Shown here: positions 12,540-23,789 of the stretch, piece by piece
Numbering within the stretch: the first letter of the stretch is position 1
Layout of the letters: every line of letters starts with the position of its first letter
Source of the DNA: Tetrahymena elliotti 4EA
Taxonomy: Eukaryota; Ciliophora; Oligohymenophorea; Hymenostomatida; Tetrahymenidae
Length of the DNA: 64,000 nucleotides
Direction: 5' to 3'
Assembly (NCBI GenBank): GCA_000231825.2
Contig: JH720336.1
Coordinates: forward strand, 1-64,000
Position numbers and translations under genes: made by a program
Notes under the pieces: generated by a model
The model's input: the letters and a program-made list of their open reading frames with translations, nothing else
Databases searched by the model: none
What the model was told of the DNA's origin: nothing

Positions 12540-13225
12540 AAAATGTTCTACAGCTTTTCAGAATTTTTTACTAAAAACAAATATGTCTATTTAAAAATGT
12601 TCGGAAGTAGGTGTGAAAATTTTAGAATATGGACTTCCAATAAAAAAATAGAACATTTATTATCACTCCCAAAAATCAAAAAGACAATATGATTGTAATT
12701 TCATAAAATTGATTAGATATAAACGTAAAAAAGAAACTGTAAGTAATATTTGAAAAGACAAAATTTACCAAATACTTTATGAATATCTATTTTCTCAACC
12801 AAATTATGCGTATTTAAATATCAAGATGTATTATTTAGATAAAGTTACTGATATAATTGTACAGGCATTAGAAAATAATAATGAGGTTTTTAATTGATAG
12901 TAGTTAGAAAAATTAGATTTAAGATAAAAAACTATTTAACAAAGTAAATTTTTTAAAAAGCTCAATGTTAATTAATTTTTCGATTCTGAAAAAGTAAATT
13001 AAATTAATGTATATTTGAATCTGTAACTAAAGCAAAATAGATTAACCATGTAATGTGTGCTATTTATAAAATTTGAAAAATTTGATAATCGTTTTTAAAA
13101 ATCTTTACAATAAAATTTATTTGGGTAAAATTCAATAAATGGATTAGTGTTAATTAAATAAAAAATTGATCTTTTTAATAATTCTACTTCAAAAACATTT
13201 CTGAAATAATATTTTAGGTGAACTT
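12540..13225 (+). pseudogene. Decayed coding-like fragment, possibly SAPS-domain related
   Basis: Within an otherwise empty interval, one frame gives protein-like sequence, for example YEYLFSQPNYAYLNIKMYYL followed by DKVTDIIVQALENNN (about 12782-12893). It is broken by in-frame TGA at about 12751 and 12894, and upstream coding-like text sits in another frame. The helical pattern (L..L....P.....L..YYL.K) recalls SAPS-domain phosphatase regulatory subunits, but that is a weak impression. No intron arrangement I tried restores a full gene. It is best read as a relic; an unrecognised multi-exon gene is possible. Confidence 0.3.
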
Positions 13226-16222
13226 TTTTTTTTCTTATGATCTACTTTTAAGGAAAAAGATTGAATGGTGAGAAAGCGTTTGTAAAATTTGAACCAGCTT
13301 GTTTAGTACGTTAGAATAAACATATTTTGATTATTATTTATTAGGCCAAGCTTTTATTAAATAAAATAACTAACGGATGTTTTTGAAAAATAAAAAATTG
13401 GTCATTAATTGATGTAACTTAAAACACCGAAGTTGAGTATATCAGAATTTATTGATTTTTAAATTGTTATATTACTAGAGTTACTGCTACTCAAAATTGA
13501 CAGATCAAAATTTAAATTATTGTGAATTTAATCAAAAAAACCCAAAAAATAATTATTTTTTAATATTTTTTGATTCTTTTAGAATAAAATAATATAATAG
13601 TTAGTAATTTTATATCATTTACTTAAAAAACTCATAAAAGTTAACAAAATATTTATCTAGTTCTCTCAAATATAAAACAGATTTTAATTGCTTATTTTAA
13701 TAAAAAAGAAAAGATTAAAATTTATTAACAAGAAAGAAATCAAATAAAAAATTTAGTAATAAAATAAATCAAAAGGTTTGCAATAATAATGATGAAAATA
13801 TTGGTTAATTTAGTAATAAGACTCATTTTTTAATTATTTTACAAATATTGCTAGAATAAATTTTAATATTTCTAATCATAAATAAATTTTATTGTTACAA
13901 CAAATTATTGTATTTAATGATTTAGTTTTACTGATTGAAAGCAATCACTTTTAAAAATTGGGTTTTATGTTTCTAAATGGAAAATAAATAAAAGATTTTT
14001 CTAAAAATACAATCAAAAAATATTTAATTCTTCATAAAATCTTTTTTAAAAATGACTAAAATAGATATAATTTATTCTTTACTAAATTCATTATTGAATT
14101 TTTTGATAGAAAAATTAGTGATTCATCCACTCAAGCAAGTAAAAGAAAGATAAAAAGAAATAAATTTAATAGCATCTATTATTGATTAGAAATTTAAAAG
14201 ATTATTCAAAATAATTTCTTCATTATTTTTCTCAATAAAAAACAAAAAGCTCCTCTAAATAAAAAAGGGTAAAGATAATTTTAAAAGTCAAAAAAATAAT
14301 TTAGGAGTTTTTAGTGAGCTTAAAAAAATGTTCATTCATGTTAGAATGAAGATAATTTTCTTAATTTTGTTTCTTCATAAGCATACATGAATTAGAAAGT
14401 AAATTTATATTTTTTTTGATATCGAATCTATCCACTAATTTTTAAGCGATAATTTGATTGAACATTTAAAATTTAATAAATTAAATAAAGTAGAAAAGGA
14501 TTTAGTTCTACTTTAAAGTATATTGAGAAATAAAAGAAGAAACTAAACAGAATTTTTTAATTTTTCTTTAATAAATTTCTTCGATTTCTTCATTTGTTTT
14601 TTAAAATCTGTTTTACGCAAAACATATTCTATAAAGCTATTAATTAAAGAAATTGCAATGAGTCTTATAAAAATACACTTTATTTTTTTGAATAAGCTTT
14701 ACATACAAATTATCATAATCAAAGCTTTTCACTGTTATCTATGTAGCCAAAGAGCTCTTATTTAAAGAAATGTGAAATAAAAAATGTATTGATCATTTTT
14801 ATGTCTAAAATTTAAGTAGCTTGCTTCTCCTTTTAAAATTCAAAAAAAAAAAGATTCTTTCAAAATTCAATATCACCTTTGTAAAAAAAAATACAAAAAT
14901 TAAAAATATTTAAGGGCCTATCAATGTACAGTCAAATATAAATTTATACTCTACTAAATTTATAATCAAAATTTAGTTGTTTATTTTAGTTTTTAAGAAC
15001 ATGAATTATTTAATTTATTTTTAATACAAAAAAATTAATTTAAATATTTAGATTGATTGATATATTTATTTTTCTTTGATATTAAATTTGAAGAGTAAAA
15101 TTGAAATATTCTGAATTATTTATTTTATTTTTTTCTATTTCACAAAAGAAATCCAATAAGTACATTAAATATTATTTAAAATTAAATAAAAATAACATAG
15201 ATTTTTTTACTAAACAAAAACCTAAATTAGATTTTTTTAATTTTTCTTTATTTGTTTCATTTCTTTTTCTGAACATCTATTATAAAATTTATATTAATAA
15301 ACTTTTAGAGATTCTTTTATTAATAATCACAAGTTGTTTTCTGTTTCTAAAAAAATTCAATGCAAGAAATTTATTGAAATAAAAAGCATCTATTTTAAAC
15401 TAGTAATCTAGTGGAAAAAAAAAACAATCAAATTTTTTTAAATTATCATCATTTCCTTAATTAATTATTCTTAGTTTTAATTAGAAAAGCTAAGAGTAAT
15501 TATTTTGTTTACATGTTTGTATAAATAATTTTCAATTTTTATATAAACAACTACTATAGTTTCTTTTGATAACTAGCAAGCATAATAAATGGTAAAAAAT
15601 TTAAGAAATATTCAATAGAATTTTTAATTTTTTAAAAAATTTTTTAAAGCATTTTGAAAAAAGGATGAACTTATTACATTAGTTAATACATAAATCAATT
15701 AAAATTTAGTTTAACCAATCATTTTTTGGCTATCTATTTCTTTACATATTTTAAATTTTTTTGAAAAAGCAACTTAATTAAAGTAACAGAAATAGATAGG
15801 CCTAAAATAATTCTTAAGTAAAACTAAATTTTAACTTAAAATATGAAAATAAATCGTTGTAATTCAAAATAAATTTTATTTGTTCACATAATTCAAAAAA
15901 ATTAATATGGATTTACAAATACTTTTTTTTAAAAATTATTAAACTCATCAATAAATTTGGTGATTAGTTTAAAGTTTCTAAAAAATAAAAGCAAATTAAA
16001 AAAGAAAACAGAATTTATTAGTCCTCCCTCTTTTAGTTTAAAGTTTTTAATTTAATTTAAATCAACCAGCAATATTCCGTTTAAATGCTACTCTTTTACC
16101 CGAATGTTCAAGTTAAATTTTGAAGTACATCCTCAGAGTATAAAGGTTAAAGGTTAGGATTGATACAAATATATTTAATTTATCAAATTAATAATTAGCA
16201 AAAATTAAAAATTTGAAAAAAA
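13226..16222. other. Gene-poor AT-rich interval, second part
   Basis: About 3 kb with no supportable gene. A 93-codon Lys/Phe/Leu-rich open stretch at 15101-15382 exists but has the composition expected by chance in DNA this AT-rich. The last few hundred bases presumably hold the promoter of the first LVIVD gene. Confidence 0.5.
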
Positions 16223-19200
16223 ATGCATCTAAGTAAATATTGTCAACTCTTATTTCTACTATCTATTAGCTTAGTCTATTGCTAATAGCCATAGAACTGG
16301 ATTTATTCACCCTAGTATAGCTATATTATCAACTTGAAAGACTAGCAAAGTTAGTTTTCAAAAATAAAGGTGAGCACATAGACTGGATTAATATTTGCCT
16401 CTTAAGGAGATGCTGGTATAATGGTTGTTGATCCTGAGCAAGTGTTTGAAGTTATTGCATAGCTAGCCACCACAGACAACATCATGGGTTTCACTGTAAC
16501 TAGAAATGCAAATTATCTTTATTTGAGTAATAATGGATATCTAACTCTTTACGATTTTTCAAATAGGAAAGACTTTGTCTAGTTAGCGCAAGATACTAGT
16601 AGAGTAAATATAGTTGATGTGAAGCTTAGCCCTGATGAATTATATCTATTCATCTTTTAGATAAGTGGAACTGTGAGAATACTAGATGTATCAGATAAGA
16701 CTTAGCTGAACTATGTTGGAAGCATTACTTGGTAGAATGGTTAGATATACACAGGTTTGGTAACTCCTGATGGGAAATTTATAATATTATGCCAAGATAG
16801 CTATGGTTTAGCTATTTTTGCATTAAATAATTCTCCTGGTTCAGTTACTGGTACTCTAGTGGGCTCATTTCCAGGACTTACTTAAGGTTATTCTCATAAT
16901 GCTATCTTAACACCAGATTTAAAATACCTCATCAATTTGGATTTTAGAAATGGACTCAGTTTTGCAGATTTCACTTAGATTACTTCAGCAAATCCTAGCA
17001 GCTATCCTTTGACTTTTAGCTACTATCTAAATTAATGGTGGCCCTCTAAAGTAGCTGTTCCTTCCCCTTATTCCTTCTGTTTAAGTACTGATGGTAACTT
17101 TTTATTTTTAGGAGTTAGATCTGTTGGTATTTATACAATAGATATCACAAACAAATAAGCTCCAAGTGTTTACTCATGGGCATATTTACCATATCATGGA
17201 AATGCTATTTCTCTATCTCCTACTGGAAATTACCTCTACTTTTCTAATGCCGTTTCTTTAATGATTTTTAGAAAGATGGCTCCAATAATTGGATAAAAAT
17301 ATGTTAGCTTATTCAATACTCTGTAAATAAATACTTTTGATTAATCTAAAACTAGATTTTATTGGAGATGTGAGTTTGATCCTTTGAGGAAAGCTTACAT
17401 AGGGGCATTAAATACTGATGGACTTTGGGTCTTAGATGTAAGTAACCCTAATTAATTTAATGTTTTGGTTAAGTAGTTTAAGCCACCTGGCCAAAGTGCT
17501 CCTATTGATTAAATGTATTTTAAAGACTCACACAAAACAATCATAACATCTATGAATGACGGAGTCAATTTTATGGTTGTTATTGATGCCTCTGATTATA
17601 ATAATCTCTAAATAATATAGAAAGTACCTTTAGGATAATCATTTCCTGGTTATTTAAAGGATTTTGACAGTAATAATGCTGATACTATGTTAGGATGCTC
17701 AATGGATAGGACCATTGTTTTTGTAGATACATCAGTGTTAGGAAGTTATTATGTGGTTGCTTCTTGGGATTTTTTGCCAACTATGAAAGGTTTCACTACT
17801 GGTGTTATGATATCCAGAAGTGAAAAACATTTTGTTGGTGCCTGCAGAGGATATGGGTACTTTGTTTTAGATATTTAAGATTTAAATAATATCTTCTTAG
17901 TTAACTATGTTAATTCTAATGGAGCAGAGTAGGTATTCATTTCCTTCACTTATGACTATCAGTATTACTTGGTTGATGGGCTTGGTGGCCTTTTAATTAT
18001 GGATGCAACTAAATTACCAGAGCTTGTACCATTTTCTTAGATTGTTGTTGAAGGATGGACAAATGATGTGACATTTTTAAAAGATGAGAAAACAGTAGTA
18101 ATTTCAACTTTACAGTAAGGTATGGTTTACTTACTAGACATATCTGATAATAGAAATCCTTTCATAGTCTCAAGCTTTTAAACTGGAGGTTAAAATGGGC
18201 TTTTTACTTGCGCTTCAGATGATTTTACAAGATTATTTATTGATAATAATGTCCAGATGATACATTTACCTATGGATGTTAAAGCAAGTATGCACACAGA
18301 TTATATCTAGATTTTAGGAATAAGTCCTTCTGGAGATCTTTAATTTGATATTATTAACGATCCTGATAATTTTAAATTTTCCGTTGGATAGACAATTAAA
18401 ATCAACATGATGTATCTTTATTAGCCTTTAGATCTAGTGGTAAGTAAAGTAACACTCTTCTAAAAGTAAGTAGAGTATCCTCTCCCATATTGGATCAAAT
18501 TTAACCCTGTGGAAATTTCTGTAGAAATATAAATTCTAAAAGATGCAGTTGATCCTACTAATCTGGGCTCACCTTTGCTAAATACTCTTTTATTTACCAC
18601 AATAAACCCTCTTGCTCCTACTGATTTTATTTTTTCTTCTGGTAATTGTCAAACAAGTGCAGATTAGTCAGCTTCTATTTATAGTTAACTCTCATCTAGT
18701 GGTGTGATTAATGGAAATAGTTTAGTTTCTGAAGGGTTGAGATTCAATGATAATGAAAATATAGTGTTTAGTGATACTTCCCTTTTCCCTAACTCTAATA
18801 ATTCCCAAAAAATATATAATGTTTGTGTAAGTAAGTTGGTCAAAGCTACTCTTATGAACTCTATTTAATTTACTCCAGTTTATTTGAAAGTCTACCCATC
18901 ACTGTTTTTGATAATTGACAATTCTACGAAAGACTATATTTAAACTTAGGGGTCAGTAGTTAATATTATTATTGAGATTCCAAAATTTTCTGGAAAATTT
19001 ATTTATGTTAACCAAGCCTCAGTAAATACTTAAATCAATTAAGAAGCAAATATGTTAAGTGTTACAGGATTAATAGCAAATGTTAATGGTTTTTTGGCCT
19101 AAAAAATTATAATTTTCCCTATTGCACCTTTAAAATATTCTTAAATAATAGCAACAGTAACCATATCAGATTCTATGAATTATCCTGTAGTTAAGGAACT

Positions 19201-21201
19201 ACCTGTTTCTTAGTTCCCATTTTTGGCATAAAAGAAAAATATTGAAATAAACCCTAAAAAGACACTCCAAAGCTAGTTTAGTAATGATATCTTTATCCTA
19301 AATTCTTTTGGATTTACTATTGATCCGTCAACATTTATTGTTCCTGATTTTAATACTACTATTACCTATAAAGTACTGATATTTAAAAATAATAAATTTT
19401 AACCTATTGATAATACAGACTGGCTTTAATATAATAGCGATGGACAAAATTTTTATGGCAGTCCACCATAAACAGCCTTCTAGAAAAGCTACACAATTTA
19501 AGTTTCTGCAAGTGATGGATATACCAAGATATCAGATACTTTTACAGTTAATGTAAATCAGCTTCCGATTTTATTTGTGCTATAATGGATAGCAACAATT
19601 CTTGGTCCTTTTTAACAGGAGCATTAGGTCTTTATAAATTTAGAAACATATTCTACAACATCCTATACAAAAAAAAGAATAGATATAGTACCATTATTTG
19701 TAAGCCAAATGAATAATTTTCCTACAAAATACCACTCATACTTAATGAATAGAAAGCTGCACGTTAAATTATCAAGAATTTATTATAGATTTTGGAGCAC
19801 AAAAAGATTACTTACAATTATATAGTTCAAAATAAAGTTGAAGATAATCTCTAAGAGCTAAATAATATTGGAGGAGGTTAAAAAATTCAAAAATTAATAT
19901 CATAATAAAGTTAATTGCCTACTAATTTCGATGGGAGAGTAAATGATATTTATTCTTTGAGCTAAGTTAGCAGAAAGAAATTAAATTCTCTAAAACCATC
20001 ATCTAAAAAATCTAAGATAGAAAGATTCTATCTAAAATAAAATGGAGATTTTAATTATTCAGTATGTTAATAAGATCTCTTAGAATATGAAATTAAATTT
20101 GTTCTAAATGGTGTTGAAACATCAACAAAGACTTAAAAAGATGATTTAGAAGATGAAATGGGTGCCCTTAGCTAGTGCTTAAAATACTAATTAGTTAAAA
20201 AACTCTTTAAATTTGATAAAAAAAGTTAATTTGTCTTGTAGTATCTCAAAAAGTATGCACTTATGCTTAGTCCTCAATTATCTGAGAGTGACTGGTACAG
20301 ATATTATCTTTAAATAGAGTCTAATGAAGATTTGGATAAACAGGGTCGTATATATACATTTCCAGAGTTGACTCTCAAAATCAATTAATTTTTAGAACCA
20401 ATTTAGAAACTTCGTTTGATTGACTAAGATACCTTCTAAAGCTTTGATTAAGAAAACATTAGTAACATTGTTAAATAAAATATCTACAATGCTGTAGGTA
20501 ATTAAGGAGTTAACTTATTCCTTATTGAGTAAGCAATGATTGCAGAGACATTAGGAATTATAGAAAAAAAATCTAGTTTTATTTTCCCTAGTTATGGTGA
20601 ATCTATTCATCTTGACCCTCATGAAATTACCAGTATAGTAGCTCTTAGGTATGCCCCAGGAGAACATTTCAAATGGATAGAAAAACTTTTAGGTTTAGAC
20701 TACAAACCCTATGGTCCTAAAGGTAATATGTAACTTCCAAGCTGGCTTACTTTAGATATGCAATAAGGGCTGATTCTTATGAAAGGAGTGCCTGAACTTT
20801 AAAATGTTGAAGACATTCTAATTAGAGTTTATACTCCTTCAGGCTGCATTATAAGACATTTTATTCTAAGGGTAGAAGAAAACTAATTTGAACTTAAAAG
20901 GGTTAGAGAAGAGTCTTTTGCAAAACCTGAAAATTCTAAAAAAGGAGCCAAGAAAAAGAAGCAGTACAAATTTAATGAAGATTCCTAATAAGATTCTCAG
21001 GAAGACCTCTATGGTAATTCATCTCCTTAGTTTGATTCTAAGGTAAATAGACCTAGTACATTCTAATAAGCAACAGGTATAACAAAAGGTTCACCTAATT
21101 TAACTCCTTTTTACAGTTAAGAAAAAAACTAAAATGAAAAAGAAAAGTAAGAAAAATAAAATGAAGACTTGATGAAAGAAATTGAAAATTTAGAATTATG
21201 A
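16223..21201 (+). CDS. LVIVD-repeat membrane protein, copy A (frameshifted)
   Basis: A large intronless gene, ATG 16223 to TGA 21199-21201. The span is 4,979 nt, two more than a codon multiple, whereas copies B and C are exact. The encoded order matches B and C: signal peptide (MHLSKYCQLLFLLSISLVYC); a long extracellular part with about a dozen LVIVD-type units (GIMVVDPE, VRILDVSDKT, GIYTIDITN, GLWVLDVSNP, YLLDISDNRNP); a cadherin/dystroglycan-like (CADG) domain near residues 1010-1110 with SASDGYTKISDTFTV; and a membrane segment starting LPILFVLQWIATILG near residue 1113. At about 19607-19611 a run of five T replaces three T in C. This shifts the frame so that translation ends at TGA 19958-19960 (1,245 aa). 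Beyond the shift the original frame is still well conserved for about 530 codons. It may be a recent pseudogene, a truncated allele, a sequencing error or a recoding site. Confidence 0.85.
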
Positions 21202-23789
21202 TTTATATTAAATATTAAATACTAGTAGAAATTTATTTCTTGTAAGTTTGTTTTAAGTCTCTTCAAATTATCATATTTTAATACATTTTATTTTCCACTC
21301 TTTAATTTGATTGATGATTTTTTGATTTCAACTAAAAATGAAATTTTCTACTTCTGCATCTTTTTCTTTTTATTTTTGTTAATAAGTTTTTTTAGGAAAA
21401 ATCAATGATATTTTTAAAAAAGTCACAATTATTGAGGATTAATTGTAATATTCCATAATTAATAAGAAAATAAATCATAGAAATAAAAGGTTGGATTACT
21501 TATGAATTAAATTCATATCACAGTAACTTTTCTAAAAAAAATATTATTTTATTATTCGAGAATAATTTTTCATAAAAAATTTAAGTAAAAAATACAAATA
21601 ATAATTTATATTAATTAATATTTAAATTTATTTTTCTTTTTAAAACAGTAAATTTAATAAAAATAAATAAGTACTTTCCATTGATTTTCATTAACAAATT
21701 GAAGAAAATCTTATTAATAATGATAAAGTCTTATTTTTTTTGTGAGTAAATTAGATTTGATAGGGTAAGTTGCTAGTATTTTTTGATAAAGCAGAAGTCT
21801 TTAAAGTAATAACTAGTAATAAACAAAAAATTAAAGATTTAAGAGCTAATATCTTGATTTTAATACATAGATAGTAAATAAATTGATGAAAATAATTTTC
21901 ATAAAATATTCGTTGTCAACAAAAACTAAATTTACTAAAAGCGTATTGACTTCAGATTTATCTAACTTTTCATAATTGTAAAAAATTTAAGTAATTAAAT
22001 GTTTTTCTAATTATATTGCTTAACAATATTTTTCAAATAAAACAAGCATTATTCATTTATTTGATTTATTAATTTGTTTAAATTAGGGGGGGAAAAATTA
22101 AGAGGAGAAGTAAAGTTCTACCTTAATCTAAATAAAAGATTAGTAAAAAATTTTTTATTCAATAGTTTTGCTTCTCATTATGGCTTATTTGCAAAATTCA
22201 TTATTATCCAAAATTAATTTTCCATTTTCAGTAGGTTTTTCAAAATTTTGCTGGTATAATAACGAAAATTTAATGATTAATATGAAAAATAAATCTTTTG
22301 CTTGCATATATTCTCTAAAATGTGATGATTTAAGTTAATATGTTTCATGTTTATACTAAAAATCTCCAAGCTAGAAAAATTTATGTAAACAAAGTTGTTC
22401 ATGGAAGGTTGAGAGAGAATCATACATACAATTAATATTTATGAAATTTTGGAAATTATTTTACATAAAAGATTTTCAAAAAACTTTATTTTCATTTAAA
22501 ATTTTAAACTTTGAGTTATTTTAACAAATTTCACAAGTAGAAGAATGAAAAATGACAATTAGATTATTATATAATTTGTTTGATATTTCTAGATGTCCTA
22601 TTTATCTTTAAATTTTAAGAAAATGAAGACATTTTTCTCAGAAAAATAACATGAAAATAATTTCATAGAAGTATTATTTCTTTAAAAGTAAAAATCAATT
22701 TTTTAATGTTATAAAATTAGTTTACAGTTTACATTAAGATTAAGAAGAATTTGTTTAATAGCGTATAGAATTTTGGTTGTTAAAACCGAAGAAAGATAAA
22801 AAGTGCTTAAAATATATTAAAATTTATTTTTCAGCATATGAAGCAATTATAATTGTTTCAATTTATGTTTTTTTAAAATTTATTTTTTATTTTATGATAA
22901 CCAAATTGAATAGCAAATTTCTTTAGCATTATAAATTTAATATTTGATCTACGAGTTTGATGATAGATTATTTCAGTGCTTTGTTTGCTTCTTTTTTTGT
23001 TTTACTCTCCAAGTTGATTTAGATTATTCTTTAAGACTCTTCAAACTGGTTTAATTTGATTTATAAAAAATCTAGAGCTGTTAAAGCAATTATTTTCAAA
23101 TAATATTAAGTGGGGTGATCTAATATTTTTAAATTATTTACTATTTGTTATTTTAAATTTTTATTTTTCCCATAGAGCCTGTTGAAAGCTTGATTTAATT
23201 CTTAATTTTTCTATAAAATTGTATATTGTTGTGCTCCAATTTATTAAATTCAACAAATTGAATAGCAAAACAAGGATAAAAAAACTTTTTCAATCAAAAA
23301 ATATTTAAATAGTTGAGAAGAAAATTAATAAGACATACAACTTTGTAGAAAAATTTTTTTAAATGATAAGAAAAATTATCTTGAATTTAAAAGATCTTTC
23401 AATTTTGATGCGAAAAACTTAAAAAAAGGAAAGAAAAGTATTTTAAATAACAAAAATATTAGCTACTTTGTAGTTTAATAAATTATTTTATTAATTTTGA
23501 TATCTCTATTTGCTAAAAAACATTTAATAATTGTTTAAAAATCAATATTAATCCAGTAGAAAATATATAAAATCAAACTAATTTCTGAAAAAAATTTATT
23601 CATTTTATTTCACTTTAAATTTCTGATCATAATTTAAATCAACCACTCCTTTTCAATTTTAATATTATGAACTTCTCAAAGACAACATATAATAATTAAA
23701 ATAACTGCTGAAAATCTCTAGACCAAATAGAAAACACTCAATCATCTATTTGTATAATTAATAATACAAAAATAAAATTGATAAACTAA
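21202..23789. other. Intergenic DNA between LVIVD copies A and B
   Basis: No gene seen. From about 21840 onward the sequence resembles the region upstream of copy C (from about 32100). Shared landmarks include the block containing AAAGTTCTACCTTAATC near 22115, GTTGAGAGAGAATC-like text near 22410, and the leader immediately before the start codon. A G-tract (seven G) near 22086 is striking in DNA this AT-rich. Unlike B and C, copy A has no DMT transporter gene after it. Confidence 0.6.

Noticed and set aside
15101..15382. 93-codon open frame on the plus strand
   Set aside because: Its Lys/Phe/Leu/Ile composition is what AT-rich DNA gives by chance. There is no domain or homology signal, and it has no coding-like flanks.
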